The position numbers were made by a program, and so were the translations under genes. The notes under the pieces are model-generated. The model was not told the origin of the DNA. It saw only the letters and a program-made list of their open reading frames with translations, and made no database searches. A DNA stretch of 64,000 nt, taken from Mesorhizobium atlanticum (GTDB lineage: Bacteria; Pseudomonadota; Alphaproteobacteria; Rhizobiales; Rhizobiaceae). The DNA lies in NCBI RefSeq assembly GCF_003289965.1, contig NZ_QMBQ01000002.1, positions 682,001-746,000 of the forward strand. The letters run 5' to 3'. Below, piece after piece: positions 1-8,332 of this stretch. Numbering within the stretch: the stretch's first letter is position 1; each line of letters starts with the position of its first letter.

Positions 1-138
1 GCCCAGCCAGCTCTCGATGCGTGCCTCTTCCTCCTTGGTCGGGTTGAAGAGATCGGCCCAGACGACCCTGTCGCCATCCGCCGCAAGATCCTCGGTGAGG
101 CGCAGGCGGTCATTGTCCACGACGAAGGTTTTTATCAT
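1..138 (-). CDS. corA: CorA-type magnesium transporter, N-terminal fragment
   Basis: Only the first 46 codons are in the window; the gene runs off the left edge. The visible protein begins MIKTFVVDNDRLR and contains WADLFNPTKEEEARIE, which matches the start of the cytoplasmic domain of CorA-family magnesium/cobalt channels (the W-x-D-L-x-x-P-T-x-E-E motif). The ATG at 138 has a good ribosome site (AGGAG, 9 bases upstream) and lies 19 bases after the ychF stop, so it is probably the last gene of the rplY-pth-ychF run. The pore (GMN motif) is outside the window, so the family call rests on the N-terminus only. Confidence 0.7.
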   Translation of the reverse strand, partial: MIKTFVVDNDRLRLTEDLAADGDRVVWADLFNPTKEEEARIESWLG

Positions 139-157
139 CGCCGGGTCTCCTGAAGGA

Positions 158-1261
158 TCAGGTGTTGAACTTGAACAGCATGATGTCGCCGTCCTGGACG
201 ACATACTCCTTGCCTTCGTCGCGCGCCTTGCCGGCTTCCTTGGCGGCCACTTCGCCGCCCAGCGTGACGAAGTCGTTATAGGAGATGGTCTGGGCGCGGA
301 TGAAGCCGCGCTCGAAGTCGGTGTGGATGACTCCAGCCGCCTGCGGCGCCTTATCGCCCTTGTGGATCGTCCAGGCACGCGTCTCCTTCGGCCCGACGGT
401 GAAGTAGGTGATCAGATGCAAGAGCTCGTAGCCGGCGCGGATCACCTTGTTGAGGCCGGGCTCGTCGAGGCCGATCGAGGCAAGGAACTCCATTTCCTCC
501 TCGTCGGAAAGCTGGGCGACTTCCGCCTCGATCGCCGCCGAGATCACCACCGTGCCGGCGCCCTGCGCGGCCGCCATCTTCTCCACCGCCCTGGTGTGTT
601 CGTTGCCGGTGGCGGCGTTCGCCTCGGCGACGTTGCAGACATAGAGAACGGGATGCGAGGTGAGCAGGTTCAGCCCCTGCAGGATGCGCAGATCCTCCGG
701 CGCGATGCCGTTGAGCAGGAATCGCGTCGGCTTGCCGGCCTGCAGCAATTCGAGCGACGCCTCCATCATCGGCAGGACGGCCATGGCTTCCTTGTCCTTG
801 CCTGCGGCCCGCTTGCGAACCTGGACGATGCGGCGCTCGAGGCTTTCGAGGTCGGCGAGCATCAGCTCGGTCTCGACCGTCTCGGCGTCGGCCACCGGAT
901 CGATGCGGCCCTCGACATGGGTGATGTCGTCATCCTCGAAGCAGCGCAGCACATGCACGATCGCGTCGACCTCGCGGATGTTGGCGAGGAACTGGTTGCC
1001 CAGCCCTTCGCCCTTGGAGGCGCCGCGCACCAGGCCGGCAATGTCGACGAAGGAGATGCGGGTCGGGATGATCTCCTTCGACTTGCCGATCGCGGCGATC
1101 TTCTGCAGGCGCGGATCCGGCACTGCCACCTCGCCGGTGTTCGGCTCGATGGTGCAGAAGGGATAGTTGGCGGCCTGCGCGGCCGCCGTCCTGGTCAGCG
1201 CGTTGAACAGCGTCGACTTGCCGACGTTGGGCAAGCCAACGATGCCACATTTGAAACCCAT
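158..1261 (-). CDS. ychF: Ribosome-binding ATPase YchF (Obg family)
   Basis: 367 residues, the full usual length (about 363). The protein opens MGFKCGIVGLPNVGKSTLFNALT, with the G1/P-loop (GLPNVGKS) at residues 8-15 and DIAGLVRGASKGEGLGN as the G3 region. The G4 motif is non-canonical, as in YchF proteins, which prefer ATP to GTP. The C-terminal TGS-like domain ends EYVVQDGDIMLFKFN, typical of the family. YchF binds ribosomes and has roles in translation and oxidative stress. It sits 92 bases downstream of pth on the same strand; pth-ychF linkage is common across bacteria and supports the call. Confidence 0.97.
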   Translation of the reverse strand: MGFKCGIVGLPNVGKSTLFNALTRTAAAQAANYPFCTIEPNTGEVAVPDPRLQKIAAIGKSKEIIPTRISFVDIAGLVRGASKGEGLGNQFLANIREVDAIVHVLRCFEDDDITHVEGRIDPVADAETVETELMLADLESLERRIVQVRKRAAGKDKEAMAVLPMMEASLELLQAGKPTRFLLNGIAPEDLRILQGLNLLTSHPVLYVCNVAEANAATGNEHTRAVEKMAAAQGAGTVVISAAIEAEVAQLSDEEEMEFLASIGLDEPGLNKVIRAGYELLHLITYFTVGPKETRAWTIHKGDKAPQAAGVIHTDFERGFIRAQTISYNDFVTLGGEVAAKEAGKARDEGKEYVVQDGDIMLFKFNT

Positions 1262-1353
1262 GTTCGTCCAGTCCTGTCGGAATTCGATTTTGGTGAGGGC
1301 TATGGGCGATAGGGGTGACGAACGTCAAGCCCCGAGCATCGTTCCTTCGACGC

Positions 1354-2091
1354 TCACTCCTTGCCGAACAGCTTCTTCAGCATGGCGGCCATCGGACCGC
1401 TTTCGGGGATTTTTGCCGCCGGCTGCTGCGGGCGCGCCTGGCGGACATGGCTTTGCTGCTTCGGCGGTTTGGGCGGCGGGCGGTCGTCATCGCCGGTCGG
1501 GACGAGTTTTTCACGCAAGGCGAGCGTGACGCGGTTCATGAACGAGCTGTCGTCGCCTTTGGCGAGCAGCGCGGCGTCGTCGGCGATCGCGTCCAGCAGG
1601 ACATCCAGCCATTCGCGGTCCGCCTTGGCGAAATCGCCAAGCACATGGCCGTGCACCATCTCCTTGACGCCGGGATGACCGACGCCGATGCGCACCCGGC
1701 GATAGGCGTTGCCGACATGCTGGTCGAGCGAGCGAATGCCGTTGTGGCCGCCGGAGCCGCCGCCCACCTTGACCCTGAGCTTGCCGGCGGCGAGGTCGAT
1801 CTCGTCATAGAAGACGGTGAGCGCGGACGGCTCGAGCTTGTAGAAGCGCAGCGCTTCGCCGACCGACTGTCCGGACAGGTTCATGAAGGTTTGCGGCTTG
1901 ATCAGCAGCACCTTCTCGCCGCCGAGCGTGCCTTCTGAGATCAGGCCCTGGAATTTTCGCGACCAGGGCGAAAAGGAATGGCGGTGGGCAATCGCGTCCG
2001 CCGCCATGAAGCCGACATTGTGCCGGTTGTTTTCGTATTTCGCGCCCGGATTGCCGAGGCCTGCAAAGACAAGCATTGTCTTCTCTGGCAT
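1354..2091 (-). CDS. pth: Peptidyl-tRNA hydrolase
   Basis: 245 residues. It cleaves peptidyl-tRNA released from stalled ribosomes. The signature [20 protein letters not shown] (catalytic His in NRHNVGF) lies near the N-terminus, and [10 protein letters not shown] and [12 protein letters not shown] follow in the usual order. The C-terminus carries a basic, proline-rich tail (about residues 195-235, with PPPKPPKQQ) beyond the usual 190-200 residue core, as is common in rhizobia. ATG 2091 is preferred over ATG 2076 because GGAGG lies 5 bases upstream of it. It follows rplY by 26 bases, the conserved rplY-pth order. Confidence 0.97.
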   Translation of the reverse strand: MPEKTMLVFAGLGNPGAKYENNRHNVGFMAADAIAHRHSFSPWSRKFQGLISEGTLGGEKVLLIKPQTFMNLSGQSVGEALRFYKLEPSALTVFYDEIDLAAGKLRVKVGGGSGGHNGIRSLDQHVGNAYRRVRIGVGHPGVKEMVHGHVLGDFAKADREWLDVLLDAIADDAALLAKGDDSSFMNRVTLALREKLVPTGDDDRPPPKPPKQQSHVRQARPQQPAAKIPESGPMAAMLKKLFGKE

Positions 2092-2117
2092 CGCCGCCTC
2101 CGGACGCTTGAGAGAAA

Positions 2118-2762
2118 TTACTTCTCTTCGGCCGCCGGGGCCGCCGTTTCGGTCGCCGCCGCTTCGGTGGTGGCTTCCGTCTCCGGCTTCATCGCCGACG
2201 AGCCGGCAATGGTCGCGATGGTGAAGTCGCGATCGGAGATGACCGGCTTGACGCCGGCCGGCAGCTTGACCGCCGAAATGTGGATCGAGTCGCCGATGTC
2301 CGTGCCGGCGAGATCGACGGTGATGAATTCCGGGATCGCGTTGGCCGGGCAGTGGAACTCGACTTCGTGGCGAACGATGTTGAGCACGCCGCCGCGCTTG
2401 ATGCCGGGCGACTTGTCCTCATTGATGAAGTGGACGGGCACGTCGACATTGACCTCGGTGTCCTTGCCGATGCGCAGGAAGTCGACATGGACAGGGAAAT
2501 CCTTGACCGGGTCGAGCTGGAAATCCTTCGGCAGGACCTGGATCTTCTTGCCATCGACATCGATCGTGGCAACCGTGGTCAGGAACCCGCCGCCATGGAT
2601 CTTGTAGAAGATGTCCTTGTAGTTCAGCGCAATCGCCAGGGGAGGCTGCTTGTCGCCGTAGATAACTGCAGGCACTTTACCGTTGCGACGAACTGCACGG
2701 GCGGACCCCTTACCGACCTGTTCGCGCGCTTCGGCTTTGAGCTCATAAGCATCGTGGCTCAT
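2118..2762 (-). CDS. rplY: 50S ribosomal protein L25 (Ctc type)
   Basis: 214 residues starting [22 protein letters not shown], the normal start of long (CTC/TL5-type) L25, which binds 5S rRNA. It has the N-terminal L25 barrel (about 1-95) and the C-terminal beta domain (about 96-190), followed by an Ala/Glu/Thr-rich tail. ATG 2762 is chosen because AAGGAAA lies just upstream and homologues begin there; longer in-frame starts would add unrelated sequence. Heads the rplY-pth-ychF-corA run. In relatives prs usually lies immediately upstream; here prs is 7 kb away. Confidence 0.97.
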   Translation of the reverse strand: MSHDAYELKAEAREQVGKGSARAVRRNGKVPAVIYGDKQPPLAIALNYKDIFYKIHGGGFLTTVATIDVDGKKIQVLPKDFQLDPVKDFPVHVDFLRIGKDTEVNVDVPVHFINEDKSPGIKRGGVLNIVRHEVEFHCPANAIPEFITVDLAGTDIGDSIHISAVKLPAGVKPVISDRDFTIATIAGSSAMKPETEATTEAAATETAAPAAEEK

Positions 2763-3108
2763 GGCATTTCCTTTCGCGTGTTGTGGAGCGTCCACGGCCG
2801 GCAAACCCGTCCGTAAACGTCGAAAGCCGTCGCGGCCTTGCACGGTCGGTCCAAACGCTTTGGCTGTCCAAATGCTTTTGGGGATCATGCAGGCCTGGCC
2901 GGCCTTCCTCCGCGTTGCCTCCAAGGGTGTCTACGCGGGTGGCGGCTCTATAGCGGAAGGCGGACGACGGCGCAAGCGGTCGGGCTGGAAGGCTTGCAGG
3001 GTTGGTTTTCAGCGCCGAGCATAAACCGGAAATCCCATTTGCGACAAATGTAGGATCGGGTGGTTCCCAGCCGTCCTGCGGCGTGCAACCAGACTCGTGG
3101 GGACCACT
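2763..3108. other. Intergenic region between rplY and the GST gene
   Basis: 346 bases between two divergent genes. It must hold the promoters for both. The open frames that cross it on either strand show no recognisable protein. I see no strong hairpin or repeat. Confidence 0.5.
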
Positions 3109-3753
3109 ATGAAGCTTCTGTTCAGCCGCAATCCAAATCCTCGCCTCGCAGTCGCGACGGCGCGCTATCTCAAGACAGAGATCGCGTTCGAATACGCGTC
3201 GCCCATGGCGCCGGGGCAGACCGAGCGCTACCGCGCGCTCAACCCCAATCTGACCTTGCCGATATTGGTCGGCGCGGGATGGAGCCTCTGGGAGACGGAC
3301 GCCATCGCCTGCCGGCTTTCGCGCGAGATGCGTTCGGATTTCTGGCGCGGTGGGGACGATGAGCCGGACATGATCCGCTGGATCAGCTGGGGCAAGGAAC
3401 GGTTCGCCTTCGCCTGCGACATGGTGCATTTCGAGCGCGGCACCAAGCAGCGCTACGGGCTGGGTCCCATCGATCAGGCGCTGGTGGAGGAAGGGCTGAG
3501 GCAGTTCCACAAGGCCGCGGCGGTCCTCGAGCCTGAGCTTTCCGAACGGGAGTGGCTGGTCGGCAATTCCATCTCCTATGCGGACTTCCGCATGGCGACG
3601 TTCCTGCCTTTCAATGATGTCGCCGGATTGCCGCTCGACGACTACCCGTCGATCCGTCGGTGGTACGGCCGGCTGGAGGCGATCGACGCCTGGCGCGACC
3701 CGTTCCACGGGCTGGAGGCGCCGCAACTGCCGCCGGTCAGGATCGAGGCGTGA
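3109..3753 (+). CDS. Glutathione S-transferase family protein
   Basis: 214 residues. The N-terminal thioredoxin-like domain starts MKLLFSRNPNPRLAVATARYL, with NPNLTLPIL (cis-Pro loop, about 46-54) and WETDAI (the glutathione-binding E-[ST]-x-A/I position). The all-alpha C-terminal domain has ADFRMATFLPF, the usual N-capping D of GST helix 6, and ends with a W-rich helix. Substrate cannot be told. ATG 3109 has GGGGA 7 bases upstream; a GTG 12 bases earlier lacks a ribosome site. It is the first gene of the accessory block that separates rplY from prs. Confidence 0.85.
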   Translation: MKLLFSRNPNPRLAVATARYLKTEIAFEYASPMAPGQTERYRALNPNLTLPILVGAGWSLWETDAIACRLSREMRSDFWRGGDDEPDMIRWISWGKERFAFACDMVHFERGTKQRYGLGPIDQALVEEGLRQFHKAAAVLEPELSEREWLVGNSISYADFRMATFLPFNDVAGLPLDDYPSIRRWYGRLEAIDAWRDPFHGLEAPQLPPVRIEA

Positions 3754-3763
3754 CCCAGCTTTT

Positions 3764-3850
3764 GCGCGATTCCGGACGGGAGCCTCATTCCTCCAGGAGT
3801 TGCGCGAGAGCGGTTCAAAACCGCTCACGCTTTTCCCGGAATTGCGCTAG
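3764..3850. repeat. Palindromic intergenic repeat, family A (inverted copy)
   Basis: On the minus strand it begins CTAGCGCAATTCCGGGAAAA and continues with GAGCGGTTTTGAACCGCTC, matching the repeats at 9881-10008 and 39962-40066. It lies between the convergent GST and MarR genes. Its terminal CTAG supplies the TAG stop codon of the MarR gene (3847-3849). Confidence 0.8.
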
Positions 3851-4287
3851 GCGTCGGTCGTCTGGCCGCCGTTCAGCGCATCGCGCAACGTCTGGATTTG
3901 TCGGTTCAAGGCATCGAGTTCAGCCAATTTCATTCCTGACCGCTCTATCAGCGTCTCGTTCAGGCAATTGCACTGGACGAGCAGAGCTCGACCTTTGGGG
4001 GTCAGGTCGACCTGCACCAGGCGTTCGTCAGCCTGGCTGCGCCGGCGGGTGACGAGGCCGGCCTGCTCCATTCGCTTCACGAGCGGGGTGATGGTGCTCG
4101 ATTCCAAAGCGAGCCGATGCGCGATGCTGCCCACCGACATGCCGTCAGCCTCTCCTAGCGCATTGAGCACGAGATATTGCGGATAGGTGATCCCCATCTC
4201 GTCCAGCATTGGCTTGTACATGCGGTTGATCGCCATCGAGCTGGCATAGAGCGTGAAGCAGAGCTGATTGTCCAACGGGAGAGGCAC
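3847..4287 (-). CDS. MarR-family repressor, OhrR-like (peroxide sensing)
   Basis: 146 residues from a GTG start; AGGA lies 8 bases upstream of it, whereas the ATG at 4314 has no ribosome site. The protein opens MPLPLDNQLCFTLYASS: LDNQLCF with its cysteine (residue 10) is the hallmark reactive-Cys motif of OhrR regulators. It continues YPQYLVLNAL and the winged-helix LESSTITPLVKRMEQAGLV. Two more cysteines (106 and 108) lie where 2-Cys OhrR proteins carry their resolving Cys. It diverges from an alpha/beta hydrolase, and the shared 148-base gap holds two matching operators. The usual partner Ohr is absent, so the inducer is inferred only. Confidence 0.85.
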   Translation of the reverse strand: MPLPLDNQLCFTLYASSMAINRMYKPMLDEMGITYPQYLVLNALGEADGMSVGSIAHRLALESSTITPLVKRMEQAGLVTRRRSQADERLVQVDLTPKGRALLVQCNCLNETLIERSGMKLAELDALNRQIQTLRDALNGGQTTDA

Positions 4288-4320
4288 GGCGCATTCCTTT
4301 TGCCGACTGAGCATCTGTGT

Positions 4321-4347
4321 ATACCACGAGAAATGATATTGCGATAC
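4321..4347. promoter_or_regulatory. Operator, proximal to the MarR gene
   Basis: Contains two boxes, TACCACGAGA (4322-4331) and TATTGCGATA (4337-4346), 15 bases apart start to start. Its reverse complement matches 4391-4417 at 23 of 27 positions, so the two sites face each other between the divergent genes. Confidence 0.7.
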
Positions 4348-4390
4348 AGATTTCCGTAGACAGGGCTTCCGATCTCCGTTACCAAGGCAA

Positions 4391-4417
4391 TTATCGCGAT
4401 ATTATTTATCGTGGTAT
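4391..4417. promoter_or_regulatory. Operator, proximal to the hydrolase gene
   Basis: Contains the perfect palindrome TATCGCGATA (4392-4401) and TATCGTGGTA (4407-4416), again 15 bases apart. It lies 19 bases upstream of the hydrolase ATG. Probably bound by the divergent OhrR-like repressor; this is inferred from position and symmetry. Confidence 0.7.
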
Positions 4418-4435
4418 CAACCGAAGGAGATTGAG

Positions 4436-5293
4436 ATGACCTCGCAGACCAAGACAGGCTCGGGCAGCGGCACGATCACCACCAAGGACGGAACGCAGAT
4501 ATTCTACAAGGATTGGGGGACTGGCCAGCCGATCGTCTTCCACCATGGCTGGCCGCTGAGCAGTGACGACTGGGACGCCCAGATGCTGTTCTTCCAGGCA
4601 CAAGGTTACCGCGTCATCGCCCATGACCGGCGCGGCCACGGGCGTTCCAGCCAGACCGACACCGGCAACGAGATGGACACCTATGCCGCCGACGTGGCGG
4701 CGCTCGCCGCGCATCTCGATCTTAAGGACGCCATCCATGTCGGTCATTCGACGGGCGGTGGGGAGGTTGCGCGCTACGTCGCGCAATATGGCGGCGGCGG
4801 TCGCGTCGCCAAGGCCGTGCTGATCGGCGCGGTGCCGCCCATCATGTTGAAGACGCCGGCCAATCCCGGCGGTCTGCCGATCGAGGTGTTCGATGGTTTC
4901 CGCGCGGCGCTGGTGGCCAACCGCGCACAGTTCTTCCACGACGTTCCGGCCGGCCCGTTCTACGGCTTCAATCGTCCCGGCGCCCAGGTTTCCGAAGGCG
5001 TCGTCGACAATTGGTGGCGCCAGGGCATGATGGGTGGCGCGAAAGCGCACTACGATTGCATCAAGGCGTTCTCGGAAACCGACTTCACCGAGGACCTCAA
5101 GAAGATCGACGTGCCGGTGCTGGTCATGCATGGCGACGACGACCAGATCGTCCCGATCGCGGACTCCGCGCTGCTCTCGGTCAAGCTGCTCAAGAAGGGC
5201 GAACTCAAGGTCTACAAGGGCTTCCCGCACGGCATGGCGACGACCCATGCGGATGTCATCAACGCGGACCTGCTGGCCTTCTTCAAGGCCTGA
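4436..5293 (+). CDS. Alpha/beta hydrolase, cofactor-free haloperoxidase/esterase type
   Basis: 285 residues. It has the oxyanion strand ([14 protein letters not shown]), DRRGHGRS, the nucleophile elbow GHSTGGGE (Ser105), the acid in HGDDDQIVP and the catalytic His in [12 protein letters not shown]. This order and length match non-haem chloroperoxidases and arylesterases (perhydrolase-type). ATG 4436 has AAGGAG 6 bases upstream. The gene is divergent from an OhrR-like repressor with matched operators between them, so it is probably induced by organic peroxides or related electrophiles. The physiological substrate is unknown. Confidence 0.9.
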   Translation: MTSQTKTGSGSGTITTKDGTQIFYKDWGTGQPIVFHHGWPLSSDDWDAQMLFFQAQGYRVIAHDRRGHGRSSQTDTGNEMDTYAADVAALAAHLDLKDAIHVGHSTGGGEVARYVAQYGGGGRVAKAVLIGAVPPIMLKTPANPGGLPIEVFDGFRAALVANRAQFFHDVPAGPFYGFNRPGAQVSEGVVDNWWRQGMMGGAKAHYDCIKAFSETDFTEDLKKIDVPVLVMHGDDDQIVPIADSALLSVKLLKKGELKVYKGFPHGMATTHADVINADLLAFFKA

Positions 5294-5315
5294 GCTTGCC
5301 TGCCGAAACCGTGAA

Positions 5316-5339
5316 AGCACCCGCCCTCGGGCGGGTGCT
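5316..5339 (+). terminator. Hairpin after the hydrolase gene
   Basis: Perfect 11-base inverted repeat AGCACCCGCCC / GGGCGGGTGCT separated by TC, 22 bases after the hydrolase stop. There is no U-tract, so it may act as a transcript-end hairpin rather than a classical intrinsic terminator. Confidence 0.6.
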
Positions 5340-5524
5340 GCACGAGTGAAGGACCATCGTGCTCGACTGAACAGGACGCTCGACCTTGTCCCCTATGCCG
5401 TTCTTTTCGATATCGGCGAGAAGCGGCGCCCCACCCGCCAATATCATATCCAGACTCGGCGCCGAAAATGGTAGTGTCCCGTCCGAAGAGGGGCAACAGA
5501 ATGAGTGTCGGCTTGGGACTGCTG

Positions 5525-5551
5525 CCTGACGCTAGCGGTTTTAGCGTCAGG
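5525..5551. repeat. Inverted repeat just upstream of the glycosyltransferase start
   Basis: Perfect 10-base arms CCTGACGCTA (5525-5534) and TAGCGTCAGG (5542-5551) with a 7-base spacer. It ends 8 bases before the ATG at 5560, over the place where a ribosome site would lie. It could be an operator or an RNA hairpin that limits translation. Confidence 0.6.
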
Positions 5552-5559
5552 TTGACCCA

Positions 5560-6840
5560 ATGAGGTACGTTTCGCTGGGAACCTATTCGATCCGGCGACC
5601 GGTCCAGGGCGGTCAGTTACGCGTAAACGCCATCCACAAAGTGCTGCGGGATTCTGGATGGGAAACACGCCATGTCGTCGTCACTCCCCACCGCGGCGCC
5701 AGGCGGGAAATGGAAATCGGCGATCTTTTCATCGAGATGCCCCGCAGCTTTCGCAAGAAGATGGCCAGGCGCAAATGGCGTTCCGATGTCGCCACCGCCG
5801 AATTCATGGCGCGCAGCAAATTCCATCGCCGCGCAATCGCAAAATTCCTCGATGACTTCAGGCCGGATGTCATCGCCCTCGAGCAATGCTGGCTTTGGCC
5901 GGCTTTGCGTGAGTATGTTGAGACGTGCTCGCCGGAGGCACGCTTTTCAATCGTGTACAGTTCGCACAACGTCGAACAGCAATTGCTGGCGCAAGAGGCT
6001 GCGATAGCCGGCGCGGGAACGGACTTCTGGAGTGTGCAACGCGCGGCGGATATTGAGTCCGATCTCGCCGCAAAGGCAGACCTGGTCGTCACCGTCAGCG
6101 AGCAGGATGCAGCCTTTTTTCGCAAGCTCAATCCAAGCGTGGTGGTCGCCGCCAACGGCATATGGCCGCGCGAAATACCCGCCGGCTTCGATCATTGGGC
6201 GTTGCGCTTCGCCGGTCTGCGCACCGCGCTGTTCGTCGGGTCGGGCCATCCGCCCAACGTCCGCGGTTTTCTTCAGATGGCGGGTCCGGACCTCGGTTTC
6301 CTCTCAGCCTCGGAGCGGATCGTCGTGGTAGGCGGCGTTGCCGACCAGATTCGGAACGATCCCGCATTCCGGCGCTACCACGGTGCCGACAACGCCCGGA
6401 TCGAGCTGCTCGGCGTGCAGGACGGCGCGACCCTCAGCGCGCTGATCGAGCTTGCCGATGCCGTGATGCTTCCGATTGTCGAAGGCGGCGGCACCAACAT
6501 CAAGACCGCGGAAGCACTGTATAGCCGCAAACCGGTCGTGGCGACGAGCTTCGCGTTTCGCGGCTACGAGCAATTCAAGCATTGGGAAAATGTCTGGCTG
6601 GCGGACAGGCCGGAAGATTTTCGGGATTTGCTCGTGCGGGCGCTCAGAAGCGAACCGAAAGCGTTGACGCCAGCAGACATCGCAAAGCTCGACACGCTGC
6701 GTTGGACCGCGACGCTCCAGAAGCTTCCGGCGCAGTTCGCGGCGCTGCCGAGGCGCCAGCGCCAGGCGGCGGCTGTCGATGGTTCCGGCGGCTTTCTGCC
6801 CGGCCTGCTGCGGCGCATGGGCTTGTGGAGAAAAAGCTGA
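5560..6840 (+). CDS. Glycosyltransferase, GT4-like
   Basis: 426 residues with a two-domain GT-B layout. The N-terminal half opens MRYVSLGTYSIRRPVQGGQLR (a GG loop seen in GT4 enzymes) and has SSHNVEQQL, then VTVSEQDAAFF before VVVAANGI. The C-terminal half has TALFVGSGHPPN, VVVGGVAD, LLGVQDGATLSALIELADAVMLPIVEGGGTNIKTAEAL and KPVVATSFAFRGYE, which is the nucleotide-sugar site with the E-x7-E-like region. No membrane segment is visible. It stands alone, without an obvious polysaccharide cluster, so the acceptor is unknown. No clear Shine-Dalgarno precedes the ATG; the hairpin at 5525-5551 sits there instead. Confidence 0.8.
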   Translation: MRYVSLGTYSIRRPVQGGQLRVNAIHKVLRDSGWETRHVVVTPHRGARREMEIGDLFIEMPRSFRKKMARRKWRSDVATAEFMARSKFHRRAIAKFLDDFRPDVIALEQCWLWPALREYVETCSPEARFSIVYSSHNVEQQLLAQEAAIAGAGTDFWSVQRAADIESDLAAKADLVVTVSEQDAAFFRKLNPSVVVAANGIWPREIPAGFDHWALRFAGLRTALFVGSGHPPNVRGFLQMAGPDLGFLSASERIVVVGGVADQIRNDPAFRRYHGADNARIELLGVQDGATLSALIELADAVMLPIVEGGGTNIKTAEALYSRKPVVATSFAFRGYEQFKHWENVWLADRPEDFRDLLVRALRSEPKALTPADIAKLDTLRWTATLQKLPAQFAALPRRQRQAAAVDGSGGFLPGLLRRMGLWRKS

Positions 6841-6900
6841 TTTCGCTTACCGGCGGGCGCTGAGGAACCGGCGTTTGGGGCGTTGCGCCATGGAGATGCC

Positions 6901-6935
6901 GCCGGGTTCGGAACCGTCAAGGTTCCGAACCCGGC
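6901..6935. terminator. Strong hairpin between convergent genes
   Basis: Perfect 15-base arms GCCGGGTTCGGAACC (6901-6915) and GGTTCCGAACCCGGC (6921-6935) with a 5-base loop. It lies between the convergent glycosyltransferase (ends 6840) and MFS gene (ends 6968). Neither side has a run of T, but the stem is strong enough to mark both transcript ends. Confidence 0.65.
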
Positions 6936-6967
6936 GACGATCGTTGTTAGCCGCTGATCCGGCCAGT

Positions 6968-8197
6968 TCAGGCCTTCCGCGCTTCCTTCATATTCGGCAA
7001 AAACACCGTCAACAGGCCGAGGAAGGGCAGGTAGGAACAGACCTGAAAGACGAAATCGATGCCCTTCATATCGGCGATGACGCCGAGCACGGCGGCGGCG
7101 ATACCGCCTATGCCGAAAGCGAAGCCGAAGAAGATGCCGGCGATCGTGCCGACCCGGCCCGGCACCAGCTCCTGCGCGAACACCACGATGTTGGAGAAGG
7201 CCGACGACAGGATCAGGCCGATCATCACGGTGAGCACCATCGTCCATTCCAGATTGGCGTAAGGCAGTGCCAGCGTGAAGGGCAGCACGCCGACGATCGA
7301 GAACCAGATCATCGCCTTCTGTCCGTAACGGTCGCCGAACGGGCCGCCAAGCAGGATGCCCAGCGCCGAGGCGCCGAGGAACAGGAAGAGCATGACCTGG
7401 CTCGTCTGCACCGAGACGCCGAACTTATGGATGGAATAGAAGGTGTAGTAGCTGGAGAGCGAGGCGATGTAGGCGTTCTTGGTCAGCACCAGCAGCGTCA
7501 GCACGGCGAGCGCGCCCATCACCTTCTTGCGCGGAAAGGGCGACACATGGGCAGCCTGCTTGCGGGTGGCCTGCGAGGCGCGCATGCGGTTGTACCAGCC
7601 GCCGACCTGCCACAGCACGAAGATGCCGATCAACGAGCCGACGGCGAACCAGGATATGCTGGCCTGGCCGAACGGCACGACGATAAAGGCGGCGAGCAGC
7701 GGGCCCATGGCCTGACCGAAATTGCCACCGACCTGGAACAGCGACTGCGCCAGGCCGAAGCGGCCCCCCGAGGCGAAACGGGCGATGCGCGAGGATTCCG
7801 GATGGAAGATCGCCGAACCGATACCGATCAGCGAGGCGCCGACCAGAAGCAGCACATAGTGGCCGGCATAAGCCAGCACGATCAGGCCGACCAGCGACGA
7901 AGCCATGCCCCAAGGCAAGGAATAGGGCATAGGCCGCTTGTCGGTGATCATGCCGATCACCGGCTGCAGCAACGAGGCCGTGACCTGGAAGGTGAAGGTC
8001 AGAAGGCCGATCTGCCAGAAATCGAGACCGTAATTCTCTTTGAGGAGCGGGTAGATCGCCGGCAGCAGTGACTGCATGATGTCGTTGATGCCGTGGCAGA
8101 AGCTCACCGAAAGGATGACGGCAAAGACCGTCGCTTGCGCCGAGGTGCTGCTTGCCGTCGCCGGCGCGGCGACGGAGTTGGCGGTCGTATCGGTCAA
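6968..8197 (-). CDS. MFS exporter, fosmidomycin-resistance (Fsr) family
   Basis: 409 residues and about 12 membrane segments. SFCHGINDIMQSLLPAIYPLL near the N-terminus and GIGSAIFHPESSRIARFASGGRFGLAQSLFQVGGN are diagnostic of the Fsr branch of the major facilitator superfamily, which exports small molecules. I place the start at TTG 8197 (MTDTTANSV...) because GGAG lies 9 bases upstream and the longer in-frame extension is not hydrophobic or conserved-looking. That leaves a 135-base gap to the divergent AraC-type regulator, which is the likely controller. The exported compound cannot be told from sequence. Confidence 0.87.
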   Translation of the reverse strand: MTDTTANSVAAPATASSTSAQATVFAVILSVSFCHGINDIMQSLLPAIYPLLKENYGLDFWQIGLLTFTFQVTASLLQPVIGMITDKRPMPYSLPWGMASSLVGLIVLAYAGHYVLLLVGASLIGIGSAIFHPESSRIARFASGGRFGLAQSLFQVGGNFGQAMGPLLAAFIVVPFGQASISWFAVGSLIGIFVLWQVGGWYNRMRASQATRKQAAHVSPFPRKKVMGALAVLTLLVLTKNAYIASLSSYYTFYSIHKFGVSVQTSQVMLFLFLGASALGILLGGPFGDRYGQKAMIWFSIVGVLPFTLALPYANLEWTMVLTVMIGLILSSAFSNIVVFAQELVPGRVGTIAGIFFGFAFGIGGIAAAVLGVIADMKGIDFVFQVCSYLPFLGLLTVFLPNMKEARKA

Positions 8198-8332
8198 GGC
8201 AAATGCTCCGTAGTCTTTTTGGCGGCGAACCGCAGCAGTCTCATGGGATAGGACGCTTGCCTTATAATCGGCTTGAATGGCGACTTCTTTCGTGGTTTGG
8301 TCCAATAGTTTCGCAAGTGGGCCACATATCTA

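Noticed and set aside
17..1312. Long open frame on the plus strand opposite ychF
   Set aside because: It is the antisense shadow of a confidently identified ychF gene; high GC creates such frames. It has no ribosome site and no recognisable domain.
2763..2924. N-terminal extension of L25
   Set aside because: The extra 54 residues do not match L25; a good ribosome site precedes the internal ATG 2762.
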